In this document: one piece after another, positions 12,731 to 20,776 of the stretch
How positions within the stretch are numbered: position 1 is the first letter of the stretch
Layout of the letters: every line of letters starts with the position of its first letter
Source: Fluviicola sp.
Lineage (GTDB): Bacteria; Bacteroidota; Bacteroidia; Flavobacteriales_D; Crocinitomicaceae
NCBI RefSeq assembly: GCF_030151805.1
Contig: NZ_JASLCN010000046.1
Coordinates: 1 to 31,142 of the forward strand
DNA: 31,142 nt
Direction: 5' to 3'
Position numbers and translations under genes: made by a program
The notes under the pieces: generated by a model
Seen by the model: the letters and a program-made list of their open reading frames with translations, nothing else
Told to the model about the DNA's origin: nothing
Database searches by the model: none

Positions 12731-14947
12731 ATGAGATACATTCTATTCGGTTTTTTCCTGTTTGTTGTTTCTTTCAGTCATTCCCAATTGCAGGGAATCG
12801 TATTCGGAATAAAGAACGGCGGAAAAGCACCACTTAAACAAGCAAAAATTACATTAAGAAAAGCTCAAACGCAAGTCTACACTGGAGAGAACGGACGTTT
12901 TGAACTCATACTGCCTAAAGATCTGCCGGACGTCCTGGTGATTTCCGCACCCGGTTATGAAAGCGATTCTGTTACGGTTACAAAAGACGACCGTTTCGGA
13001 GGCTTGGAAATCTTCCTTTTCGAAATAGGGGAGTTGGATGAGGTAGTAGTGGAATTCAAACAGGATTCCAAAACCTTTTCCCGCCTCAATCCGCTCCAGG
13101 TTGAAAACCTTGGCGAAGGGGAATTGAAAAAAGCAGCATGCTGTAACTTATCGGAATCCTTCGAAACCAATGCAACAGTCGATGTGAACTTCACGGATGC
13201 CGTTTCAGGAGCGAAAAAAATCCAGTTGTTAGGATTAGACGGCGTATATACCCAATTGCAAATGGAGAACATTCCGTTTCTGACCGGTTTGGAAAGCAGC
13301 TTCGGACTGAATTCCGTTTCCGGAACCTGGGTCGAATCCATTCAGATTACCAAAGGAACAGGTTCCGTAGTGAACGGTTACGAATCCATGGCAGGTTTGA
13401 TCAATGTGGAATTTCGGAAGCCCAAAACCATGCAGCGTTTATTCGTAAACGGTTACGGAAACACATTGGGAAGAGCCGAGCTAAATGTTCACGGCGGACA
13501 AATCATCAACGATAAGTGGAGTACCGGAACCTTTGCGCATGTTTCAACCTTGCAAAGCGAATGGGACATGAACAAAGACGGTTTCCGCGATTCTCCCCTG
13601 AGTAAATCCGGAGCATTTATGAACCGCTGGGAATACAACGGGAAAAAATTTGAAACCCGTTTCGGAGTGAATGCCTATTACGACCAGCGATTGGGTGGAC
13701 AATTATATGGAATTGCCAACCGCTACAAAGCGGAAACAACCAATCAGCATGCGGAATTCTTTGCAAAAACAGGATTCTTGTTCCCGAACAAACCGTATCA
13801 CAGTTTGGGAATTGTGTACCAGTTCAAATACCATCAGTCGGACGGTTTATATGGGCTGAGAAACTTCGGAGGAAGAGAATTACGTGGTTATGTCAATGCG
13901 ATTTTTGACGGGATCATCGGAACAACAGCTCACAAATACAAAGTAGGGCTATCTGCTGTAGGTCAGGATTTGAAACAACACCTGGATTCTGCCAATTTCG
14001 ATCGCAATGTCATTACGCCGGGAGCATTTTTTGAATACACGTACACCGGAACACGTTTGGTCCTGGTTGCAGGAATGCGTGCCGATTACCAAACGGCATT
14101 CAAAAATCAGAAAGAAAAATTCCAGTTTTCTCCGCGTATCCATGCGAAATTTGCCTTGGATGAATACACGGATATTCGCGTAACAACAGGTAAAGCATGG
14201 AGATTGCCAACCATCATTATGGACAACTCTTCCTTACTGGCAACTTCAAAAACCTGGGTGGTAAATGCAAGTAACGAACAGGAAGAAGTTTGGAATTCCG
14301 GAATTTCGGTGATCCGGAACATGAGATGGTGGAACAGGGCGGCGAGCATTTCCGCAGATTTCTACCATGCGCGTTTCAACAAGCAATTCATCATCGACCG
14401 TGAGCAGTCAACCGATTCGATCTTCTTCGGTTTTCAATCCAATGTCTCCCGAAGCAGCACCTTCCAGACAGAATTGAGTTTTATGCCGTGGAAATCCATT
14501 ACGTTCCGTTTCGCCTACAAATACCTGGAAGTAAAAGCAGATTATGCAGGAAGCCTGCGTCAGCAAGTAATGGTTCCGCAACACCGCGGATTGTTTAATG
14601 TGGCTTTTGCGAGCAGAAACAAAAAATGGGAGATTGATGGTACGATTTCTGTATACAGCAGGATGCGTTTGCCCGATGTGACATTGCCCGACGGAACGCG
14701 TTTAACCAATGAAAAAAGCAAAGTAGTTCCGGTTGGATTAGCACAGATTACACGTCATTTCAAACGTTGGGATGTATATGTGGGAGGAGAAAATTTGTTT
14801 AACTTCAAACAAAAGAACCCGATCATCAGTGCAAACAATCCGTACGATCCGACGTTCGATGCAACACGCGTTTGGGCGCCGGTAATGGGAACGGTTATTT
14901 ATGCCGGATTCAGATATGAAATAAAACGAAAAGTAGAAAAAAAGTAA
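12731..14947 (+). CDS. TonB-dependent outer-membrane receptor, likely metal-related
   Basis: A full-length 738-residue receptor. Signal peptide (MRYILFGFFLFVVSFSHSQ), CarboxypepD_reg-like domain (about 20-100, GENGRFELIL), and a TonB-box-like ELDEVVVEF segment (101-109). The plug follows (about 125-230; KKAACCNLSESFETNATVDV, IQLLGLDGVYTQLQMENIP, GSVVNGYESMAGLINVEFRKP). The beta barrel runs to the C-terminus (GTVIYAGFRYEIKRK). Cys137-Cys138 in the plug are unusual for an exported receptor but typical of the subgroup that neighbours heavy-metal-associated proteins in Bacteroidota. It imports its ligand across the outer membrane using TonB energy. Flanked by a HYC_CC_PP gene and a CxxC HMA-type gene on one strand, it most likely handles a metal or metal chelate; this is contextual inference. 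Confidence 0.92.
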   Translation: MRYILFGFFLFVVSFSHSQLQGIVFGIKNGGKAPLKQAKITLRKAQTQVYTGENGRFELILPKDLPDVLVISAPGYESDSVTVTKDDRFGGLEIFLFEIGELDEVVVEFKQDSKTFSRLNPLQVENLGEGELKKAACCNLSESFETNATVDVNFTDAVSGAKKIQLLGLDGVYTQLQMENIPFLTGLESSFGLNSVSGTWVESIQITKGTGSVVNGYESMAGLINVEFRKPKTMQRLFVNGYGNTLGRAELNVHGGQIINDKWSTGTFAHVSTLQSEWDMNKDGFRDSPLSKSGAFMNRWEYNGKKFETRFGVNAYYDQRLGGQLYGIANRYKAETTNQHAEFFAKTGFLFPNKPYHSLGIVYQFKYHQSDGLYGLRNFGGRELRGYVNAIFDGIIGTTAHKYKVGLSAVGQDLKQHLDSANFDRNVITPGAFFEYTYTGTRLVLVAGMRADYQTAFKNQKEKFQFSPRIHAKFALDEYTDIRVTTGKAWRLPTIIMDNSSLLATSKTWVVNASNEQEEVWNSGISVIRNMRWWNRAASISADFYHARFNKQFIIDREQSTDSIFFGFQSNVSRSSTFQTELSFMPWKSITFRFAYKYLEVKADYAGSLRQQVMVPQHRGLFNVAFASRNKKWEIDGTISVYSRMRLPDVTLPDGTRLTNEKSKVVPVGLAQITRHFKRWDVYVGGENLFNFKQKNPIISANNPYDPTFDATRVWAPVMGTVIYAGFRYEIKRKVEKK

Positions 14948-15014
14948 GCGCATTGCGTTCGATGAACACCAGCTGCGGCTGATAGACAAAAATTTAAAAT
15001 TAAAATACAAACCT

Positions 15015-15374
15015 ATGAAAAACAGTTTATTATTATTTGTAGTTCTGTTAGTAAGTAATTTTGGTTTCAGTCAGAAGCCGACAGGAAAAACAGAAACAGT
15101 CATCATTCAGACAAGTGCCGAATGCGATGAATGTAAAGAACGCATCGAAGGCGCTTTGAATTATACCAAAGGCGTAAAATTCGCAGAATTAGATGTGCCT
15201 TCGCGAAAATTGACTGTGAAATTCAAAAATGATGTGATTTCTTTGGACGAGATTAAGAAACAAATCAGCCTGTTAGGTTATCAGGCAGATGAGGTAAAAG
15301 CAGATCAGGCGGCATTTGATAAACTACCGGCTTGCTGCAAACCAAACGGAATGGAAGGGCACGGCGGCCATTAA
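15015..15374 (+). CDS. Periplasmic heavy-metal-associated (HMA) domain protein
   Basis: A 119-residue exported protein. A signal peptide (MKNSLLLFVVLLVSNFGFSQ) precedes one HMA ferredoxin-like domain: the metal loop SAECDECKERIE gives Cys37-xx-Cys40, followed by ALNYTKGVKFAELDV, RKLTVKFKN and IKKQISLLGYQADEV. A second possible metal site lies in the tail (LPACCKPNGMEGHGGH), with two Cys and two His. HMA domains bind Cu(I), Zn or related ions and pass them to partner proteins. It follows the TonB receptor by 67 bases on the same strand and precedes a strong terminator, so it closes the operon. A role as periplasmic metal chaperone for the receptor is likely but not shown. Confidence 0.88.
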   Translation: MKNSLLLFVVLLVSNFGFSQKPTGKTETVIIQTSAECDECKERIEGALNYTKGVKFAELDVPSRKLTVKFKNDVISLDEIKKQISLLGYQADEVKADQAAFDKLPACCKPNGMEGHGGH

Positions 15375-15390
15375 CAAGTTGTCGATAATG

Positions 15391-15430
15391 AACAAAAAAG
15401 GTTGTTTCTGCGGAGACAACCTTTTTTGTT
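15391..15430. terminator. Strong bidirectional terminator after the HMA gene
   Basis: AACAAAAAAGGTTGT (15391-15405) pairs perfectly with ACAACCTTTTTTGTT (15416-15430), with a 10-base loop. The stem itself supplies the U-tract on each strand. It separates the plus-strand metal operon from a convergent membrane-protein gene, whose stop codon it touches. Confidence 0.88.
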
Positions 15431-15797
15431 ATCCGCCAATTTTAAAGCTCAGGTTGGTAACCAGGAATAGAATGAACAGCGGTATAATCAAAAGAGCGCT
15501 CGTCTGGATCAAATCAACTCCAATGTATTTTGTTTGTCCGTTTTTGTTGTGTTTTATGATAATAATAATCGTAGTCCAGACCCAGAATACCAAGATCGAA
15601 ACGGCACATACCATAAGATGAATGACTCCGTCCAGGAAATCGTGCTGAACAGCCAGAGCAATAAAAAAACTCAGAATCACACTCCCCAGATAAACCAAAA
15701 CAACCGGAATGAGTAATTTGTGCTTCGGTGCGTTCATGATCTTGTGAAACCAGATCAGACATGCGGCGAAAGCAATGAGGTTTAGAATGATAGCCAT
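15429..15797 (-). CDS. Small four-helix membrane protein, function unknown
   Basis: A 122-residue, very hydrophobic protein with four predicted helices (about 2-18, 27-48, 58-80, 98-116) and short basic loops (HKIMNAPKHK, KHNKNGQTKY). I recognise no named family. It begins with a normal ATG and has a near -7 sequence (TATGTTTA) upstream. It converges on the metal operon, sharing the terminator at 15391-15430, and seems monocistronic. Confidence 0.7.
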   Translation of the reverse strand: MAIILNLIAFAACLIWFHKIMNAPKHKLLIPVVLVYLGSVILSFFIALAVQHDFLDGVIHLMVCAVSILVFWVWTTIIIIIKHNKNGQTKYIGVDLIQTSALLIIPLFILFLVTNLSFKIGG

Positions 15798-15853
15798 AGA
15801 TAGAAGTTAATCGTAATTCCTGTAAACATACTATTTCTTTTTTTATGTCTATA

Positions 15854-16006
15854 TCTCGATACTCGTTTCGTTCCTCAGCGCACTAGATGAGACATAAAAG
15901 AGGTTCCTTTAGAATTCGTCCTGATGATTTTGTTTGCATGTTCGAATTATTCCAACCATGTCGGTTCGAGTTCCCGACCTTCGTCGGGAGTATCGAGAAC
16001 GACATG
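15854..16006. repeat. Palindromic intergenic repeat (TCTCGATACTC element)
   Basis: TCTCGATACTC (15854-15864) recurs inverted as GAGTATCGAGA (15988-15998). Inside the right part lies a nested palindrome: CATGTCG (15957-15963) and CGACATG (16000-16006) flank a perfect hairpin TCCCGAC-CTTC-GTCGGGA (15972-15989). No ORF lies within. The composition (CGACGAAGGTCGGGA, TCTCGATAC) is that of interspersed palindromic repeats I have seen in flavobacterial intergenic DNA. Copy number in this genome is unknown. Confidence 0.6.
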
Positions 16007-16068
16007 ACAGATTTATCGATGCTTTTTCGACAGAATAAAAAGCATTATTTTAGCCTAAAGCATGCTGT

Positions 16069-16416
16069 ATGAACAGTTCCTCCCTTTTACACGATTACAT
16101 CCTGTCACTTCCCGAAGTGACCGAAAAACCCCATTTCGAAAAACGCTCATACCGGGTAAAGAAGAAAATCGTAGCAACCGTGAGTGAAAAAGAAGAATTC
16201 TTCGTCGTGAAACTCACCGGTTTGCAGCAATCCGTCTTTTGCAAATGGGACGAAAGCGCTTGTCATCCGGTTCCCAACAAGTGGGGATTGCAAGGCTGGA
16301 CACGGGTTTATTTCGAAAAAGTAGATGCGGATTTCCTGAAAGATATCGTCAAAACATCCTATCTGAATGTGGCTCCGAAGAAATTGGCGGATTTGATTTT
16401 AACAGATGAAAAATAG
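16069..16416 (+). CDS. MmcQ/YjbR family protein
   Basis: A 115-residue protein of the MmcQ/YjbR fold. It has the typical short N-terminal helix ending LPEVTEKPHFEKRSYRVKKK, a central strand region (IVATVSEKEEFFVVKL), GLQGWTRVYFEKVDADFLKDIV, then SYLNVAPKKLADLIL at the C-terminus. Full family length. The fold is called DNA-binding-like from structure; a cellular role is not established and the protein is presumably cytosolic. It is a single plus-strand gene right after the palindromic repeat at 15854-16006. Confidence 0.85.
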   Translation: MNSSSLLHDYILSLPEVTEKPHFEKRSYRVKKKIVATVSEKEEFFVVKLTGLQQSVFCKWDESACHPVPNKWGLQGWTRVYFEKVDADFLKDIVKTSYLNVAPKKLADLILTDEK

Positions 16417-16438
16417 TCAGATTTTCAAAAGAGGGGTA

Positions 16439-17185
16439 TCAATGATAATTCGGTTTTTCATACTCAAATTGTGAATGCCGAATGCTTCCATCAAAAGGTT
16501 TAGAATAATTCTTGCCATATTTCAATCTTAGCTGTGTTTTGTAATTCCCTTTGAAAATAGAAGCGAGTGTAATCACAATTTCATTGGGTGGTAAAATGAT
16601 CTTGCCAACACCATTTCCACAGCCATAAGTAAATCTTTGTTCTATTGGTCGCCAATTCCCTTTTTTATCTTTTGCTTCCATGATGAGAGGAAGAATTTCT
16701 CCGTATCCAATTAAAATAGGTTCAGAATCTTTATTTGTTAACATAACAGGATAAGAATCGGCTACTTTTCTGGATGTATTTACCTGGATTTCAATGTTGA
16801 CGGAATCCGAATAGTGATAATGACTTTTTCTACCCCATTCAATATGATATTTCTGGAATGGTTCATGGGGATTAATTACTTCTTGTTTTTTGCCTTTAAC
16901 ATCGTCTGAAAAAACTTCAAGCGGTATATGGTTGAAGATGATAAAGCTAGTGTAAATAGTGTCTTTATATTTTCCGATATAATTGAAGTGATACTCTCCT
17001 GTAGACTGCCATGTGGGGGCTTTTTCTCTGAAAATTTGGTAAACTACTTCTAACCCGAGAGTATCAAATACTTTGGGAAATGGAGTTGGTTTTTCCGTTT
17101 GCTGAAAGTTCGGGTGTTTGTTATTCTGGTTACAGGCACTTAGAATAAGGGAGCAAATAAGTGCCGAAAAAGGAATGCGAATCAT
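16439..17185 (-). CDS. Predicted lipoprotein of unknown function
   Basis: A 248-residue protein with a good lipoprotein signal: MIRIPFSALICSLILSAC, lipobox LSAC with Cys18 as lipidated residue, followed by NQNNKH. The mature part is soluble and beta-rich by eye (EVVYQIFREKAPTWQSTG, VNIEIQVNTSRKVADSYPVM, RFTYGCGNG). It has one further Cys (about residue 190) near the GCGNGVGKIILPPNE turn. I recognise no named domain. The gene looks monocistronic; its codon use is somewhat more AT-rich than the adjacent antiporter. It converges with the MmcQ gene and lies downstream of the antiporter gene on the same strand. Confidence 0.75.
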   Translation of the reverse strand: MIRIPFSALICSLILSACNQNNKHPNFQQTEKPTPFPKVFDTLGLEVVYQIFREKAPTWQSTGEYHFNYIGKYKDTIYTSFIIFNHIPLEVFSDDVKGKKQEVINPHEPFQKYHIEWGRKSHYHYSDSVNIEIQVNTSRKVADSYPVMLTNKDSEPILIGYGEILPLIMEAKDKKGNWRPIEQRFTYGCGNGVGKIILPPNEIVITLASIFKGNYKTQLRLKYGKNYSKPFDGSIRHSQFEYEKPNYH

Positions 17186-17223
17186 AAAAGGTGATTTAGT
17201 TTTACCAATATAAGTAAAAACGC

Positions 17224-19404
17224 TTACTCCTCATTCTTCTTAAACATTCCACCCACCTCTTTAGACAAACGCTGAATCGTTTCAACACCTGCTGCCAGCG
17301 GGCTTCCGGTCATATCGTCGTAAGCCGCGTAGGACAAATCAGACAAGCTTTGCGAAGGATACACAAAAATGCGATCGAGTTTCGGATTCTCTTTCTCAAT
17401 GCGCTGAGGCAAATATTCCATTCCCGGGAAAGCAGAAACCGATCCGGAACGGGCAAAAACGGAAATCAACAACTGGTGCTCATTGAAACCGATAATCTGC
17501 GGTAAAGCATCTTCCGGAGATTCAATCGGGTAATGAGTCAGATCCGCGCTGAACTTCCGGTGCGTGCGGTAAGCCTTGAATTTTTCAAAGGTTTCGCGCG
17601 TACTGTACACATCAATGTCGAGATTCAATTCTTTGGCAATCCGCATCACGCGTTCCAGCCACTGCTTGCAATCCTGTTCCAATTCGGCATAAACCGGACA
17701 GACAACCGAGATTTTCCGGTAACTGGAAAAAGCATGATTGAACCGGCAGAAGAAAACCGTTTTTTCGCAGACATTCAATAAATGCTCCCTGTCGTCACCA
17801 ATCAAACGATTCAGGAAATTGATCTTCGAATTGTCATTGATCAGAACGATGTCGGCAACCAATTCTTTTGAAACACGGGCAATTCCGCTTGATAAATTGT
17901 GATCAATCGTTGCCATGGCATGCACATTGATCTCTCCGCTGCTGTAATGCGTAATGAAATCATCAATGTGTTTTCTCGAACGACGGATCCGCATTTCTGC
18001 TTCCTCGTCATTTTCCAGGACACTAACAACGGAAATGGGATTCATCACCGATTTATCCGTGATCAGTACCGAAAAATCAAGCAGCGGTTCGTTTCCTTTT
18101 AATTCATTGGCAGCCACCAAAACGTGCTGACTGCGCATCGAAGGACCTTCCAGAGGTTCGTTTTTCGTTTGCGCGATGCGTAGTTTTTTACCGGCATTTT
18201 CCGTTACGAATGAAGCGGTCATGCTGGTAATCAGAATCAGGATCACTGTTCCGTTGACAATCTCAATATTCAGAATGCCCATCGTATAGCCCACGTTGAT
18301 CACCGCCAACGTTGCAGCCGCATGAGCCGTACTTAAACCGAAAATGACTTGTCTTTCCGGTCTGCTTAATTTGAAGATCAATTGGGTAATCCATGCCGCC
18401 AAAAACTTGCTGAAAATAGCGAAGGTGCTCAAAATTCCGGCAATAGCCCAGGCCCACGGTTCGTTCGCCAACGCTTTTACATTGACCACCATCCCGATGG
18501 AAATCAGGAAGAAAGGAATGAACAAGGCATTTCCCATAAACTCAATCCGGTTCATCAGGGTAGAAGAGTGAGGAACCAATCGATTCATGACCAAACCTGC
18601 AACGAAAGCCCCGATAATGGCTTCGATTCCCGCTACTTCAGCTAAAAACGCTGCGAAGAACAAAACGGAAAGTACGTAAATGAACTGCGACGATTTTTCG
18701 GATTCCAGTTTACTGAAAAACCACCTGGAAATTTTGGGAACTCCCCAAAACATAATCAAGCTGAAAATCGAAAGGGTGATGGCTAAATGTGCTAAAACTC
18801 CGGTATTGATCACTCCGTTGTCGGAGCCCGAAATCACCGCGAGAATAATCAAAACGGCCGTATCGGTCAGAATCGTTCCGCCAACAGCAATGGCAACCGC
18901 CTCCATTTTGGAAATTCCGAACTTGGAAACGATCGGGTAGGCCACCAGCGTATGGGTCGCAAACATACTTGCAGTCAGCAAACTGGCAATTTCACTGAGT
19001 CCCAAAGCATACCGGCAAGTCGGATATCCCAACAAAAGCGGAATGAAAAAGGTCAGTGCTCCGAAAGTCAGTGATTTGTTCCGGTAACGTCTGAACTCCT
19101 GCATATCGAGTTCCAAACCGGCCATGAACATGATGTATAATAAGCCGATTTTGGCAAACATGTTCACAAATCCGGTCTTCATATTGGCCTCCGAAATGAG
19201 CTGAAATCCGTTTGGTCCGATGATGACTCCTGAAATAATCAAGCCGATCAGTGCCGGGATTTTGACCTTTCTGAGAATAATCGGAGAGAACAAAATAATG
19301 AGCAGAAGCAGTGAAAAAGTAAGGATAGGATTCTCAAGCGGCAATTTGAATTCACCAATCAAACGTTGAAATTCTCTGGAGAATTGTTCGAACAAACCCG
19401 CCAT
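17224..19404 (-). CDS. CPA2/Kef-type cation:proton antiporter with USP-like tail (TD motif)
   Basis: A 726-residue protein from ATG 19404. An upstream in-frame ATG at 19440 would start before the -7 box at 19426-19433, so the shorter form is preferred. Residues about 25-410 are a 12-13 helix Na+/H+ exchanger domain with GLIISGVIIGPNGFQLI near the start and GGTILTDTAVLIIL in the transport core; the ion-site pair is Thr180-Asp181. The ~300-residue cytosolic tail (from about 425) has two universal-stress-protein-like halves (QHVLVAANELKGNEP, YRKISVVCPVYAELEQ). CPA2 proteins exchange Na+ or K+ for protons at the inner membrane; the USP tail probably regulates this. A second, related antiporter lies at 20777-23056. 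Confidence 0.92.
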   Translation of the reverse strand: MAGLFEQFSREFQRLIGEFKLPLENPILTFSLLLLIILFSPIILRKVKIPALIGLIISGVIIGPNGFQLISEANMKTGFVNMFAKIGLLYIMFMAGLELDMQEFRRYRNKSLTFGALTFFIPLLLGYPTCRYALGLSEIASLLTASMFATHTLVAYPIVSKFGISKMEAVAIAVGGTILTDTAVLIILAVISGSDNGVINTGVLAHLAITLSIFSLIMFWGVPKISRWFFSKLESEKSSQFIYVLSVLFFAAFLAEVAGIEAIIGAFVAGLVMNRLVPHSSTLMNRIEFMGNALFIPFFLISIGMVVNVKALANEPWAWAIAGILSTFAIFSKFLAAWITQLIFKLSRPERQVIFGLSTAHAAATLAVINVGYTMGILNIEIVNGTVILILITSMTASFVTENAGKKLRIAQTKNEPLEGPSMRSQHVLVAANELKGNEPLLDFSVLITDKSVMNPISVVSVLENDEEAEMRIRRSRKHIDDFITHYSSGEINVHAMATIDHNLSSGIARVSKELVADIVLINDNSKINFLNRLIGDDREHLLNVCEKTVFFCRFNHAFSSYRKISVVCPVYAELEQDCKQWLERVMRIAKELNLDIDVYSTRETFEKFKAYRTHRKFSADLTHYPIESPEDALPQIIGFNEHQLLISVFARSGSVSAFPGMEYLPQRIEKENPKLDRIFVYPSQSLSDLSYAAYDDMTGSPLAAGVETIQRLSKEVGGMFKKNEE

Positions 19405-19425
19405 ATTTTCTGGATTTAATTCCGA

Positions 19426-19433
19426 CAAAATTA
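19426..19433 (-). promoter_or_regulatory. -7 box (TAATTTTG) of the first antiporter gene
   Basis: Exact TAnnTTTG on the minus strand, 21 bases before ATG 19404. It lies inside the longer alternative ORF, which argues for the 19404 start. Confidence 0.6.
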
Positions 19434-19542
19434 ATCGCATTTTTGACCAAGACTCTACAATCGTTTAAAAAAAGACCCGGAAATTTTTTTCCGGATGATG
19501 CAAACAGGATGGAATGTCCTCCGGTGTGAATAAATATTCTCC

Positions 19543-19571
19543 TTTGGAACAAGTGCGTTTTATTATCTTTG
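19543..19571 (+). promoter_or_regulatory. Promoter of the DUF4476 gene
   Basis: TTTG (19543-19546), 17 bases, then TATCTTTG (19564-19571), a good Bacteroidota -33/-7 pair. It leaves an mRNA leader of about 75 bases before ATG 19655, in which I see no structured element. Confidence 0.6.
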
Positions 19572-19654
19572 CGACCGGTTAAAGCAACTTCCGGAATTGA
19601 AAATGTGCTTTTGGCATCGTTTTTGAAATCCGCCTTAAATTAAAACTTAATTGT

Positions 19655-20623
19655 ATGAAACATTTCTTTACCTTTTTTGCCCTGCTATTGATCTCTCAGT
19701 TAACGCTTGCACAACAGAACAGCAACCTGGTTTTCTTTTCTGAGCAGGGACAACAATTCTATATCATTTTGAATGGAATTCAACAAAATGCGAATCCGGA
19801 AACGAATGTGAGAGTTACGAATCTGATTCAGCCTTTTTACAAAGTAAAAGTGAAATTTGCAGATGGATCAACTCCTGATATTGATAAAACCATCAATTTT
19901 GAACAGGGGACAGAAACAACGTATGCAATTAAAAGCACCAACAAAGGGGAAATCGTTTTGAGATGGATGAGCGACGTTCCGATTGCGCAAGCTCCGCGCC
20001 CTGCGGCAAACCAGCAGGTGATTGTTTATCATACAACACCTCCAACCGTTACTCAAACAACAGTTATTTCCAGTTCAACAACTACAACAACGAATCCTGC
20101 TAACACAGGTGGAATCAATATGGGAGTCAATGTAACTGATCCGGGGAACGGTGGTGGAAACATCAATATGAATATCCAGGTGAGTGAAAACGGAATGAAT
20201 ACCAATTCTCAAAGCACAACTACGACGTATTCCACAACGACTACTTCCACAAACACCAATACCAATGTCGGAACGGTTCAAACTGGGTATGTCATGCCGG
20301 GATATACAGGAAATGTTGGATGTAACGGTTATCCGATGGATGAAACGCGTTTCAATCAAGTGGTTCAGTCAATCGAATCAAAAGGATTTGACGATTCCAA
20401 ACTGACAATGGCGAAACAAGTCATCAATACCAATTGCATGAAAAGCAGTCAGGTAAAACGTTTGATGACGTTGTTCAATTTTGAAGACACCCGTTTGGAA
20501 TTGGCGAAATACGCTTACGGTTATACCTACGATATCGGGAATTATTACCAGTTAAATGATGCTTTCAAATTTGAATCAAGCATCGAAGAATTGAACGATT
20601 ATACCAACGGTTTCAAGAGATAA
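19655..20623 (+). CDS. Secreted DUF4476-domain protein
   Basis: A 322-residue exported protein with a signal peptide (MKHFFTFFALLLISQLTLAQ). An N-terminal beta domain (about 22-105; SNLVFFSEQGQQFYIILNG, VKVKFADGSTPDIDKTINF) is followed by a long low-complexity Thr/Ser/Asn/Gly linker (about 120-220; runs such as SSSTTTTTN and STTTTSTNTNTN). A C-terminal DUF4476 domain closes it (about 228-316; MDETRFNQVVQSIESKGFDD, MKSSQVKRLMTLFNFEDTRL, YDIGNYYQLNDAFKFESS). The domain is widespread in Bacteroidota surface or secreted proteins and has no known activity. The gene is monocistronic with its own promoter and terminator, between two antiporter genes on the opposite strand; no functional link is implied. 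Confidence 0.88.
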   Translation: MKHFFTFFALLLISQLTLAQQNSNLVFFSEQGQQFYIILNGIQQNANPETNVRVTNLIQPFYKVKVKFADGSTPDIDKTINFEQGTETTYAIKSTNKGEIVLRWMSDVPIAQAPRPAANQQVIVYHTTPPTVTQTTVISSSTTTTTNPANTGGINMGVNVTDPGNGGGNINMNIQVSENGMNTNSQSTTTTYSTTTTSTNTNTNVGTVQTGYVMPGYTGNVGCNGYPMDETRFNQVVQSIESKGFDDSKLTMAKQVINTNCMKSSQVKRLMTLFNFEDTRLELAKYAYGYTYDIGNYYQLNDAFKFESSIEELNDYTNGFKR

Positions 20624-20645
20624 GAGTCTCCGGATATAGAAATTG

Positions 20646-20679
20646 AAAAAGTCCTGACATGATCGTCAGGACTTTTTTT
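20646..20679. terminator. Terminator after the DUF4476 gene
   Basis: GTCCTGAC (20651-20658) and GTCAGGAC (20665-20672) form a perfect stem with a 6-base loop, lengthened by AAAAA/TTTTT and ending in TTTTTTT. It can work on both strands and so may also end the convergent antiporter transcript. Confidence 0.92.
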
Positions 20680-20776
20680 ATGGTCGATTACCATCTTAAA
20701 ATTCCCCTTCAGCCTTATTCCAAATAAATTGAAAACTGCGTATTTCCTCTAATATTACTTGTTTTGAATCACCAAA

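Noticed and set aside
20100..20280. Repetitive ACA/ACT-rich DNA in the DUF4476 gene as a possible tandem repeat or CRISPR
   Set aside because: It is the codon-level image of a Thr/Ser/Asn linker, without fixed repeat and spacer units.
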